NCBI GenBank assembly: GCA_014804345.1
Contig: JAAUZZ010000021.1
Coordinates: 1-53,113, forward strand
From: Lachnospiraceae bacterium
Lineage (GTDB): Bacteria; Bacillota; Clostridia; Lachnospirales; Lachnospiraceae
DNA length: 53,113 nt
Direction of reading: 5' to 3'
Below the pieces are notes generated by a model that was given only the letters and a program-made list of their open reading frames with translations, did no database searches and was not told where the DNA came from. This document shows positions 9,072 through 16,682 of the stretch, in pieces. Positions within the stretch are counted from its first letter, which is position 1. The number at the start of each line of letters is the position of its first letter. Made by a program: the position numbers and the translations under genes.

Positions 9072-10361
9072 CTATTTTCGCTCGTCTACAACCGTATAAT
9101 CCCCGATTGCTGTCTCCTGCACTCCTTCAATATCAGTAAACAACACTCTTGGCGTTATTCCTATAGTATTTCTGACTTCTGTTATCACTCGTTCTCTGAT
9201 AAACTCCTCCTCTGCCGGAAGCGTTCCTCCAAAATTCGCTATCGCTATCAACACATCGATCATATCAAGATTTGCCTCTGCATAGATACGCATCAGATAT
9301 CTTGCATTCATATCGTTTAGTCGTTCAAACATATCCTCGATTTCAAATTGAAATATACTCACACCTCTTATGACAAACATGTCATTTATTTTATCGCCAA
9401 GAAGACTGAGCCTTGCGCTTGTTCTGCCACAGTCGCATCTGTCACGGGTAATGATTGCCTGATTCCCTGTCCGATATCGTAAAAGCGGCATCCCCTCTCT
9501 TTGCAGTGTTGTGAATACCAGTTCGCCGCTTTCTCCGTCCTTTGCCACAGTATTAGTGTTTTCATATAACGCCTCGGGAATGAAATAATCTTCCTGTATA
9601 TGAAGACCTTTGTGATATTTACAATCACATGCCACACCCAAACCTGCAAGCTCATTCAATCCATAGATGTCATACGTTTCAATATTCAGCATTCTCTTCG
9701 TATCCCTGCGCATTCTTTCAGAACAAAGTTCCGCTCCGCATATTGCTGCTTTCAATTTTAGGTTTTTCATTTCATTCATGCTTTCAACGATGCGCCCAAT
9801 CCGTAAAAGATTCGAATGTGCACATATAATCCCGGTCACGTTTAAACGCTTCATAATCTTGATCACATTTTCCATATTGTTTATCGGAGAATGCACTACC
9901 GATGCCCCTACTTTTTCCGCTCCGCGGTGAATTCCCAATCCTTCTGAAAGAAATCCGTAATTATAAACAATCTGTATTGTATCATTTTTGCTGAAGCCCG
10001 CCATATGAATGCATCGCGCCACGCATTCCGTCCATACTTCGATATCGTGTCTTGTACAACCAACCACAATTTCCGTATCCGTAGTCGCTCCGGAACTGTG
10101 ATATCTGACAATCTCACTTTGCGGTACCGCCAAAAAATCATAAGGTGAGGCTTGTCGTAAATCTTCTTTGGTGGTAAACGGAAGTTTGTTCAGGTCTTCT
10201 ATCCCGCGAATATCTCCCGGTTCGATTCCTTCTTGCTGCATTTTTCTTCTGTAATACTCGACGCTATAGTAAACTTTCTTGACCAGACTGACAAGACGTT
10301 TTCCCTGTAAAGTCATCAGTTCATCGCGACTCATACATTCTCTTGCCTTATTCCATATCAT
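9072..10361 (-). CDS. Phenylacetate-CoA ligase-like adenylating enzyme
   Basis: This is a 429-residue member of the ANL (acyl-CoA synthetase) superfamily, PaaK branch. It would activate an aryl or other carboxylate through an acyl-adenylate and transfer it to CoA. Markers are LPFTTKEDLRQASPYDFLAVP near residue 60, the phosphate-binding loop YHSSGATTDTEIVVG (a variant of SSGTTG), then NIETYDIYGLNELAG and GELVFTTL with RYRTGNQA, and the CDCGRTSARLSLLGDKIND segment that starts the C-terminal lid. A GGAGGTG site precedes ATG 10361. In related anaerobes such genes often accompany indolepyruvate:ferredoxin oxidoreductase, which is absent here, so the substrate is open. A terminator lies between it and the flotillin gene upstream. 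Confidence 0.85.
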   Translation of the reverse strand: MIWNKARECMSRDELMTLQGKRLVSLVKKVYYSVEYYRRKMQQEGIEPGDIRGIEDLNKLPFTTKEDLRQASPYDFLAVPQSEIVRYHSSGATTDTEIVVGCTRHDIEVWTECVARCIHMAGFSKNDTIQIVYNYGFLSEGLGIHRGAEKVGASVVHSPINNMENVIKIMKRLNVTGIICAHSNLLRIGRIVESMNEMKNLKLKAAICGAELCSERMRRDTKRMLNIETYDIYGLNELAGLGVACDCKYHKGLHIQEDYFIPEALYENTNTVAKDGESGELVFTTLQREGMPLLRYRTGNQAIITRDRCDCGRTSARLSLLGDKINDMFVIRGVSIFQFEIEDMFERLNDMNARYLMRIYAEANLDMIDVLIAIANFGGTLPAEEEFIRERVITEVRNTIGITPRVLFTDIEGVQETAIGDYTVVDERK

Positions 10362-10379
10362 ACAAGCATCACCTCCGTA

Positions 10380-10417
10380 TTGAACAAAAGGAACCTGCGT
10401 TTCTGCAAGTTCCTTTT
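10380..10417 (-). terminator. Terminator after flotillin gene
   Basis: The minus strand forms a 13-bp stem (AAAAGGAACTTGC / GCAGGTTCCTTTT, one G-U pair) that ends in a U-run and starts nine bases after the flotillin stop codon. It separates the flotillin gene from the PaaK-like gene. Confidence 0.85.
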
Positions 10418-10425
10418 CCCCACCC

Positions 10426-12033
10426 TTATAAATCTTCTGTTACGATTGTTGTTTCTGTTGCTGTTTTTGGTTCCGTCTTTGGCTTTGGCGCCTCACTCTG
10501 TGGTGCATTTGCATTCACCACCATATTGACACCGTCCAAACCGTTCACCGTAATATTTCTGTTTACCTTTGCATCATATGACTCTGCATTAATGATGTTG
10601 GCAAGGTCAATGCCTGTCGTTTCCTTCATCGACTCAAACAGTTTTGTCATAACCGCGGGTACGTTTCCCGCTACCTGTTCCACGCCGTTTGCTCCACCGT
10701 CTCCGCCGATAATCGTAATCTTATCAATCTGTGCCAGCGGCTCCGCAATCTTCGATGCAATATCGGGAAGCACTTTGATCATCATCTCGGCTACGGCTGC
10801 CTTGTTATACTTCGCATAAGCCTCCGCTTTCTTTTCCATTGCCTCTGCCTCTGCAAGACCTCTTGCCTGAATTGCCTCTGCCTCCGCAAGACCTTTTGCC
10901 TTCACTGCAGCTGCCTCTGCCTCTCCGTATGCCTTGACGCCTTGCGCCTCCTGCTCTTTTGAGAAACGATCCGCCTCTGCCTGTGCCTTTCTTGCCTCTG
11001 CCTCTCTCTGTGCCTCAAACTGCTGCGCCTCTGCCTGTTTCTGCCTCTGATAGAGCGTTGCGTCTGCTTTCTGTTGTGCGGCGTATTTTTCCGCCTCTGC
11101 CTGTTTCTTTACCTCAGCTTCCAGCGCACGTTCCTTTACCGCTACCTCGTTCTGCTTTAATTCAATCTCGCGCTCCTGTCTTGCGATATCGGCGTTTACT
11201 GTGGTAATCTCAATCGTCTTACGCTGTTCCTCTTTCTGGATTTCGTATGCGGCATCCGCCATAGCGCGCTTGGTATCTGCCTCCATCTGCAGCTCTGACT
11301 TCTTGATTGCAAGTTCGTTTTGCTTTTTCGCAATTTCTGTCTGCGCTGCAACCGCTGCGTCATTCGAATCCTTATCTGCTGCTGCCTGCGCAACCTTGAT
11401 ATCTCTCTCACTCTCGGCTCTTGCGATTGCCGCCGCTTTCTTAATCTTAACAATATTGTCAATACCCAAGTTTTCGATGACATCATTGCCGTCCACAAAA
11501 TTCTGTACGTTAAAGCTGATAACATCAAGTCCCATTGCCGCAAGATCGGGTTCCGCGTTTTCCTTTACCAGTTCCGCAAACTTCTGACGATCCGAAACCA
11601 TTTCTTCAAGACGCATACGTCCAACAATTTCACGCACATTACCTTCCAGCACCTCACGCGCCACGCTTGCTATGTACTCCGTATTCTTATTCAGAAAGTT
11701 TTCAGCAGCAAGTCGTAATTTATCTGGCTGATTACTGATTTTAATATTGACCGTTGCGTCCACATTGATGTTGATGTAATCTGCTGTCGGAACGGCATTA
11801 CTCGTTTTTACATCAATCGGAATCAGACGAAGATTCAATTTATCAAGTCGTTCAAAAAACGGAATACGAATGCTCGCCTTTCCAATTACAACCTTTGATT
11901 TTGTCTTGATACCCGAAATAATAAATGCCATATCTGGTGGTGCTTTCACATATCCCATGCATAACAATACGATGAGCAGTACCACAACAATAATTCCTAC
12001 AATCACTCCAAGCATTCCTTGTATTCCTCTCAT
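10426..12033 (-). CDS. Flotillin / SPFH-domain membrane scaffold protein
   Basis: The 535-residue protein has one N-terminal membrane helix (about residues 5-27, MLGVIVGIIVVVLLIVLLCM), an SPFH/band-7 domain (about 30-190, with YININVDATVNIKI and ASVAREVLEGNVREIVG), and a long Ala/Glu/Lys/Gln-rich coiled coil (about 200-420) full of EAEA repeats, as in flotillin-1/FloT. Flotillins scaffold membrane microdomains and affect signalling and secretion complexes. ATG 12033 was chosen for the GGAGG upstream; the frame is open for another 43 codons without family similarity. It follows three coiled-coil genes on the same strand, with a terminator-like leader hairpin between. The C-terminus is Pro/Thr rich. 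Family assignment is firm; its link to the upstream cluster is inferred from position. Confidence 0.92.
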   Translation of the reverse strand: MRGIQGMLGVIVGIIVVVLLIVLLCMGYVKAPPDMAFIISGIKTKSKVVIGKASIRIPFFERLDKLNLRLIPIDVKTSNAVPTADYININVDATVNIKISNQPDKLRLAAENFLNKNTEYIASVAREVLEGNVREIVGRMRLEEMVSDRQKFAELVKENAEPDLAAMGLDVISFNVQNFVDGNDVIENLGIDNIVKIKKAAAIARAESERDIKVAQAAADKDSNDAAVAAQTEIAKKQNELAIKKSELQMEADTKRAMADAAYEIQKEEQRKTIEITTVNADIARQEREIELKQNEVAVKERALEAEVKKQAEAEKYAAQQKADATLYQRQKQAEAQQFEAQREAEARKAQAEADRFSKEQEAQGVKAYGEAEAAAVKAKGLAEAEAIQARGLAEAEAMEKKAEAYAKYNKAAVAEMMIKVLPDIASKIAEPLAQIDKITIIGGDGGANGVEQVAGNVPAVMTKLFESMKETTGIDLANIINAESYDAKVNRNITVNGLDGVNMVVNANAPQSEAPKPKTEPKTATETTIVTEDL

Positions 12034-12074
12034 TTTTACCTCCATTTGCTTTTGTTTTATTTTTTTCAAACATC

Positions 12075-12091
12075 GACACGCTTCGCGTGTC
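12075..12091 (-). promoter_or_regulatory. Short GC hairpin in flotillin leader
   Basis: Perfect 7-bp arms GACACGC / GCGTGTC with a three-base loop, located about 40 bases upstream of the flotillin ATG and with no U-run. It is likely a leader structure of unknown role. Confidence 0.45.
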
Positions 12092-12103
12092 CCATATTGA
12101 AGT

Positions 12104-12161
12104 AAAAGCCAAGCGTCCAAAACTGAAACACTTGGCTTTGTACTTACATAACAGTATAACA
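12104..12161 (-). terminator. Terminator-like leader hairpin with promoter just upstream
   Basis: Arms AAAGCCAAG / CTTGGCTTT (12105-12113, 12131-12139) are followed on the minus strand by UUUUAC. This may end transcription from the DUF6033 gene. An extended -10, TGTTATACT (TATACT at 12153-12158), lies immediately upstream, so transcripts started there would form this hairpin within their first 40 bases. It could be a plain terminator, an attenuator, or a 5' stabiliser of the flotillin mRNA. Confidence 0.55.
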
Positions 12162-12249
12162 TATTACCGTCTGTCTGTCACTTGATTATTTTAAAATTCC
12201 TATTTCCAGAAAATTCATAATTTTCTATCATGAGAAAAGAAATACCTTC

Positions 12250-13062
12250 TTATGCGCCGAAATCGAAATGCTGTCCTACCTTCTTTTCCAGATCGCTCAA
12301 TAAACGTTCGTCTTTCTCCATATATGTATAATCGCCGTTTTCTATCTTTTGCAAAAGCTCATCAATAGAATCTGCCTCAAAGACGATTTCATCACTCTCT
12401 TTGCTTTCCTTGCTCTTCTTATTTTCCGTTCGTTTCTCCTCAAGCTTTTCCTGCTGCTTTTTCTTTTGCGCCTTCTTCTCTTCTGCTTTCTTGGCTGCCT
12501 TCTTTGCAGCACGTTTCTGCTCAAGCTTCTTGTTCTGTGTCTGGAAGCTCTTATCCATTGTTGCAAAGAATGACGCAGCGCCATTGTCGTTCACCTTCAC
12601 GCCGTAGCTTGTTACGTTCATGCCCATCTTTGCAAGCCGTTCTTTGAGCTGTGTCACACCGCTTGCTGCATTTGCGATAACGCTCTCATACTGCTTGCGG
12701 TATTTCTCATCCGTTGCCATACGCTCAATCTTTTCCTCATCGATCAGCACAACCATCTTATTGGCATTTCCGTACTTTGCCGCATTTGCTTTGGCATATT
12801 CCTTCTGATCGGCGCTTACGAGAATGAAATCCATATTGCCGTATTTTCTCTTTAATTCCTCATAGTACTTTGCAGCCTTTTCGCTGAGCATCGGATTTCC
12901 GACTGTTCTGCCGCTTACCTTTACTTTCTTTTCGCCGTCACTTTTTTCTGTTTCAACGGTTTCTACCTTCTTTTCTTCATCTGTCGTTTTTTTGCTTGAC
13001 GCATTTTGATAAACCGCCATGCTTTCCGCATAATTGCTCATTGTATTAGATACTGTACTCAT
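12250..13062 (-). CDS. DUF6033 family protein
   Basis: The product has 270 residues. The middle (about 48-180) matches the DUF6033 family found mainly in Lachnospiraceae-type Firmicutes: GNPMLSEKAAKYYEELKRKY, MDFILVSADQK and KMVVLIDEEKIERMATDE, then GVTQLKERLAKMGMNVTSYG. The family has no known function. Residues about 185-230 are a dense Lys/Glu/Ala coiled coil. It has no signal peptide and no membrane helix. It ends in HFDFGA. A strong GGAGG precedes ATG 13062. It belongs to a run of coiled-coil genes between a BlaR1/BlaI pair and a flotillin, so I infer a common role. Confidence 0.75.
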   Translation of the reverse strand: MSTVSNTMSNYAESMAVYQNASSKKTTDEEKKVETVETEKSDGEKKVKVSGRTVGNPMLSEKAAKYYEELKRKYGNMDFILVSADQKEYAKANAAKYGNANKMVVLIDEEKIERMATDEKYRKQYESVIANAASGVTQLKERLAKMGMNVTSYGVKVNDNGAASFFATMDKSFQTQNKKLEQKRAAKKAAKKAEEKKAQKKKQQEKLEEKRTENKKSKESKESDEIVFEADSIDELLQKIENGDYTYMEKDERLLSDLEKKVGQHFDFGA

Positions 13063-13201
13063 CGCTGTTCCTCCTTGATTCTGAGTATGCCGATATTCGG
13101 CACGGCAAAATCCGTTTTACCGTTTTTTGTTAATATGTTTCTATTTTTTATATCGTCATAATCCAATGCTTTCTTTATTGGCTTTTCCAATATTTTAAAA
13201 A

Positions 13202-14095
13202 TTATGCCTGAACGTCAATGCTTACGCCTTCGGTCCGAATGACCATCTCCGGCATTTCCCCCGTATTGACGGGCATCTCCGCGCCGCCTAACTCCAGTGA
13301 GACACTTTGACCTGCCGGACTATTATTTGATGCTATATTTGACGCGCCGGAAGCGTTTGCCTCTTTTTCCCTTTGGAGTTTGTTAAACATCGCTTTTAAG
13401 TATTTCATGTCCGCTTCGAGAATCGCTTTAAGTTCCTCACTGCGGTGTTTCTTTTTCATTGCCTCCAAATCTTCGGGATCCATATCCTCCGAAAACACGG
13501 ATAACAAGTCCTCCGAAAGTTCGTTAAGTCCGCTTGCGCTTGTAATCTCTTCAAGTAATTTCTGCATTTCCTCCTGTAACGCACGCTCCATTTTCCGCTG
13601 CATATCACGCTCTAACTCACGTGCGACCTCTTGCATGACATCTGTTCCGAACGCCTCCGACCCCTCTATGAATTCCTCTGAAAGGTCTTCTTCCATGTCA
13701 ACCTGTTTCCCCTCACACAAACCGCCTTTTTTGGCTGCCTCTTCCTCTTGAAGATGCTTCATTTTCTTTTTTGCCACACGCGCAATCTGCATCGCATGGA
13801 CAATCGCATGTTCCAACTCATAGCGGTCAACCCCGTAATCATTAAGCTGCCGCTTTAACTGTGCAACTTTGTTTTTGGCTCCTGTCCATGCCATTCTTGC
13901 AGTACCGGATGTCTTGCTTTTTAAAATCTTCGACGAAATCTGGCGCATATTATAATTTACCCTTTTCGCTTTTGCCTTTGCATACGCAGATCCCTTACTG
14001 CTCGAAATCCGTCCAACCACCTTTCCGTTCGCGTCCTTTATCGTATGAGTATAACGATTGCTGCTTGTAATTCCTATTCCCAATCCCGGCATCAT
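13202..14095 (-). CDS. Uncharacterized coiled-coil protein with IDVQA tail
   Basis: I do not recognise the family. The 297-residue protein begins MMPGLGIGITSSNRYTHTIK, a Gly-rich start, then a basic segment with KVVGRISSSKG and many Lys/Arg, a helical region, and a long acidic coiled coil (about 120-230: MEEDLSEEFIEG, ELERDMQRKMERALQEEM). It ends in VSIDVQA. Two other products of this region end almost the same way. No signal peptide or membrane helix is present. AGAGGTGA precedes ATG 14095, so I take that rather than a TTG six codons earlier. It starts 31 bp after the preceding gene, so they are probably co-transcribed. A cytosolic or Sec-independently exported structural protein is possible. 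Confidence 0.65.
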   Translation of the reverse strand: MMPGLGIGITSSNRYTHTIKDANGKVVGRISSSKGSAYAKAKAKRVNYNMRQISSKILKSKTSGTARMAWTGAKNKVAQLKRQLNDYGVDRYELEHAIVHAMQIARVAKKKMKHLQEEEAAKKGGLCEGKQVDMEEDLSEEFIEGSEAFGTDVMQEVARELERDMQRKMERALQEEMQKLLEEITSASGLNELSEDLLSVFSEDMDPEDLEAMKKKHRSEELKAILEADMKYLKAMFNKLQREKEANASGASNIASNNSPAGQSVSLELGGAEMPVNTGEMPEMVIRTEGVSIDVQA

Positions 14096-14126
14096 ACCGA
14101 CATCACCTCTCAATCCGTTGAATCGC

Positions 14127-14762
14127 TTACGCCTTTACATCAATCGGCGTATAATTTTCTATCAGGGACTCATCCATGAGTTCCTGCTGCTGCGCAGTTT
14201 CCGAAATAATCCGAACACCTTCCGCAGACGCTAAATCTTCCGTAGAAAGCTCTTCTTCAAGGAGTTCATCCTCAAGGAGTTCCCTCGCAAAGATTTCCTC
14301 TTCCATCTGTTCCTCGACAAGCTGCTCATCAAGCGCTTCCACTTTTTCAAGCGCTTCCTCAAGCAACTCCGTAAGTATACCACCCTCGTCCTCGATACCA
14401 AGCGCTTCCTCGATTTGCTCGAGTCTTCTTTCTTCCGGCGTCTTTGGTTTTTGCTTCTCGGCGGCCTTTGCAATCTGCTTTCCGCGCTCTTCGGCTTCGT
14501 CCATGGTATGCATCATCTGCTCCTGATTGTACTGCTGCTTTGCCGCCATAATCTGCGCGTCATAATTGTTGAACAGCTCTAATTTCTGCTCAATCTGGTC
14601 AAGCGTTTCACACTTCATGTTCTTCAAGCCTGCCTTTTGCTCCTCAAAAAAGTCAACCTGAGATTGCATTTTCTGCTGCCGTTCCAGTTTTTGCTGTGTA
14701 CTTTTTAATCCTCCTCCTATCCTCTGTGAAAAGATTGAAAAATTTTTAGCGGAAATATTCAT
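14127..14762 (-). CDS. Uncharacterized acidic coiled-coil protein with IDVKA tail
   Basis: Unrecognised family. The 211-residue protein has a short N-terminus (MNISAKNFSIFSQRIGGG) and then almost continuous coiled coil: KSTQQKLERQQKMQSQVDFFEEQ and an extremely Glu/Leu-rich part (about 130-180). It ends in YTPIDVKA, like the next gene. AAAGG lies ten bases before ATG 14762; ATG 14771 is three codons upstream but too close to that site. It is first in the cluster and has a promoter overlapped by a BlaI-type operator. Its low complexity makes database matches unreliable. Confidence 0.65.
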   Translation of the reverse strand: MNISAKNFSIFSQRIGGGLKSTQQKLERQQKMQSQVDFFEEQKAGLKNMKCETLDQIEQKLELFNNYDAQIMAAKQQYNQEQMMHTMDEAEERGKQIAKAAEKQKPKTPEERRLEQIEEALGIEDEGGILTELLEEALEKVEALDEQLVEEQMEEEIFARELLEDELLEEELSTEDLASAEGVRIISETAQQQELMDESLIENYTPIDVKA

Positions 14763-14821
14763 ACTCACCATACCTTTCTATTTTATTTATTTGTCGTTTC
14801 ACAACATTTGATTTCAACTTG

Positions 14822-14840
14822 TTTACAAACGTAAATTATA
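14822..14840 (-). promoter_or_regulatory. Promoter -10 overlapped by BlaI-type operator
   Basis: The minus-strand -10 TATAAT lies at 14835-14840. An inverted repeat TTTACAAACGTAAA (14822-14835) touches it on the downstream side. Its arms TTTAC/GTAAA and spacing equal those of a site in the blaI promoter region at 16604-16617. No clear -35 is visible. A BlaI dimer bound here would block initiation of the coiled-coil operon. Sequence match seen; regulation inferred. Confidence 0.6.
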
Positions 14841-14852
14841 TAGTTTTGATTT

Positions 14853-14874
14853 TGGGCGGCACGCTGTCCGCCCT
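14853..14874. repeat. GC-rich hairpin after blaR1
   Basis: Arms GGGCGG / CCGCCC with an eight-base loop lie just after the blaR1 stop. The T-rich side is on the plus-strand 3' side (TTATTTT), so as a terminator it fits plus-strand transcription better, though no plus-strand gene ends here. It may partly end blaR1 transcripts. Confidence 0.4.
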
Positions 14875-14882
14875 TATTTTAA

Positions 14883-16151
14883 TTAAATAATATACTTTAA
14901 GAAAATTTCCGCAAGTCGGTTTTCGATGGTGTCCGATGACAGATAGAGCACATCGTCCGTATCTCCTGTACCCGCCACATCCACAAGCACGACATCGCCA
15001 CAGCCACCAAACCCCGGAAGCTTCATCACGGTACCGAAAGAAACATACACATACTCATCCGAAACCTGTTCTTCTTGCAAAAAGCGTTCAAAGCCTTCCG
15101 CGTCAATATAGAGTTTTTTATCTTCCACGCGAAACGCCTCGTTTACAGCCGCCGTATCACAGGCAATTTGCCTCATATCCTCACCGTAAACGTAAATTTC
15201 CTCAAGAACCGTATATCGGGAATAGGAAGTCATCGCTATTCCCGCAGACAACAGCAAAACACTTGCCAAAGCCAATGCTATTCCTACGCGTTTTTGAAAG
15301 ATAACCTCATTTTTATCCGCTTTCCCCGCGCCGATATATTGTATTCTTTCTTTCAACGCCCGAAAATCATTTTGCTCTATAAAGGAAGCTACCGCAATAT
15401 TTGTGTTTTGGCAAAAATGCTCCGCCAATCCGATAAGGACACAGCCATACGCATGTTTTGTGATACCCGCATCGGCAATCGTATATTCGTCACAGGCATG
15501 TTCAATATCTTCTTTCAACATTCTCTCGCACAGATAAATCAACGGATTGATCCACCATATGTAGGTAAGAAACCGAAACACGGTAAGCAATACAATATGT
15601 CCCAAGTTAATATGCGCCAACTCATGACGGATAACAACGTCTCTGCTTTTTTGATCCAGCCGCTCCCATACATCCCTCGGCGCCACAATATAAGGTCTTA
15701 TGATCCCGCCGGAAAAAGGGCTTGCGTTAATATCCGAAACATATATTTTTACCCTTTCATTTATGACACTTGTGTCATAAATCTGCGACATTCTTTTTAG
15801 CGTGCGGCGAAAATAAATATTTTTTATGATAAAAACCATAAACAACGCAAACATAACGCCAAAATACAGATACCCGTGCCACGCCTTCGTATACTTTGCA
15901 AGATATGCCGTAACATAAACAAAATACCGTTGATAAAAAAGCTTACTCATTCCCATAAACGCCATCGGAACAAGCAATGTCCACAGATAGCAGCAAAGAA
16001 TCGCGCTCTTTTTTCGAAGTATCCTATGTACCACGAGGAGTACGGGGATCAAGCATAATCCGCAAAGCAGTGTCTTCATACATTTTGAAAAACAATAGAT
16101 CGAAGCAAAATCCGCTATGCTTTTTATCATTTTTAAAATATCATCGCTCAT
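14883..16151 (-). CDS. BlaR1/MecR1-type M56 metalloprotease, no PBP sensor
   Basis: This 422-residue membrane sensor-protease is of the type that cleaves BlaI-family repressors on signal. It has membrane helices at about 28-46, 52-72, 90-110, 185-205 and 285-305. The zinc-protease motif VVIRHELAHINLGH (His176, Glu177, His180) lies on the cytosolic side, followed by the third-ligand region EDIEHACDEY (about 215-222). The extracytoplasmic part after the last helix is only about 110 residues (YTVLEEIYVYGEDMRQI to the end). True BlaR1/MecR1 carry a penicillin-binding domain of about 250 residues with SxxK/KTG motifs, which is absent, so beta-lactams are unlikely to be the signal. The start lies five bases after the blaI stop, with its GAGGAGG inside blaI, so the two are translationally coupled. 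Confidence 0.9.
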   Translation of the reverse strand: MSDDILKMIKSIADFASIYCFSKCMKTLLCGLCLIPVLLVVHRILRKKSAILCCYLWTLLVPMAFMGMSKLFYQRYFVYVTAYLAKYTKAWHGYLYFGVMFALFMVFIIKNIYFRRTLKRMSQIYDTSVINERVKIYVSDINASPFSGGIIRPYIVAPRDVWERLDQKSRDVVIRHELAHINLGHIVLLTVFRFLTYIWWINPLIYLCERMLKEDIEHACDEYTIADAGITKHAYGCVLIGLAEHFCQNTNIAVASFIEQNDFRALKERIQYIGAGKADKNEVIFQKRVGIALALASVLLLSAGIAMTSYSRYTVLEEIYVYGEDMRQIACDTAAVNEAFRVEDKKLYIDAEGFERFLQEEQVSDEYVYVSFGTVMKLPGFGGCGDVVLVDVAGTGDTDDVLYLSSDTIENRLAEIFLKYII

Positions 16152-16156
16152 CCGAA

Positions 16157-16546
16157 CTACTTTTCCTCCTCAAGCTGTGCAACAAGACTTTTCAGCGCAC
16201 TCAGTTCCTCTTTTGAGATCTCTGCCGATTTCAAAAAACTTGCCACGGCAAGCGAAGCGTTTCCGCCAAAATAATTGTTCACAAAACGTTCGCTCTTAAG
16301 GCTTAAGCACTCCTCCTTGTTCTTTATGGGATAATAATGATAAATTCTTGCATCATGCGCATCAATCTCATAAGCGATAATATGTTTACCAAGGAGTCTG
16401 TTAATCATCACCCTAATCGTATTTTTATTGATGTTAAGAACTCCTTTCAAAGCCTCGATGATTTCTGCCGCTGTCATCGTGCCCTGACGCTCCCACAAAA
16501 CTTCCATGATCAGCCACTCATTCTCGCTGGGTGTCCGTTCCTCCAC
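16157..16546 (-). CDS. BlaI/MecI/CopY-family repressor
   Basis: This is a 129-residue winged-helix dimeric repressor. Residues about 4-75 form the DNA-binding domain (SENEWLIMEVLWERQGTMTA with NTIRVMINRLLGKHIIAYE), matching the conserved WxxM/VLW and TVRTLLNRL patterns. The C-terminal helices (LKSAEISKEELSALKSLV) are the dimer part and contain the region usually cut by the partner protease. It has a GTG start at 16546 with AGGAGG eight bases upstream. It forms an operon with the M56 protease. A palindrome in its promoter region recurs at the neighbouring coiled-coil operon. No beta-lactamase gene is in the window. Confidence 0.92.
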   Translation of the reverse strand: MEERTPSENEWLIMEVLWERQGTMTAAEIIEALKGVLNINKNTIRVMINRLLGKHIIAYEIDAHDARIYHYYPIKNKEECLSLKSERFVNNYFGGNASLAVASFLKSAEISKEELSALKSLVAQLEEEK

Positions 16547-16587
16547 TCTGTTCTCCTCCTGTTTTGCTTTCGCGTGAGAGTACCCTT

Positions 16588-16617
16588 ATGTAATCTATAT
16601 CGGTTTACATCCGTAAA
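16588..16617 (-). promoter_or_regulatory. Operator region of blaI-blaR1
   Basis: The inverted repeat TTTACATCCGTAAA (16604-16617) has 5-bp arms and a 4-bp centre. A second, wider one (ATGTAA 16588-16593 with TTACAT 16605-16610) overlaps it and flanks a possible -10 (TATAGA on the minus strand, 16594-16599). Sites of the TACA/TGTA type are what BlaI-family repressors bind. No convincing -35 was found. Confidence 0.55.
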
Positions 16618-16682
16618 TGATTAACCCTCATCGCAATTATTTTATATTACTTTTTATACCCTATTTTATCACATCTTCTCCA

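Noticed and set aside
12342-12607. Basic and hydrophobic frames opposite the Lys/Glu coiled coil
   Set aside because: They are shadow frames caused by the biased codon composition of the coiled-coil genes.
14883-16546. Beta-lactam resistance locus
   Set aside because: No beta-lactamase or PBP2a-like gene is in the window and the sensor lacks a penicillin-binding domain.
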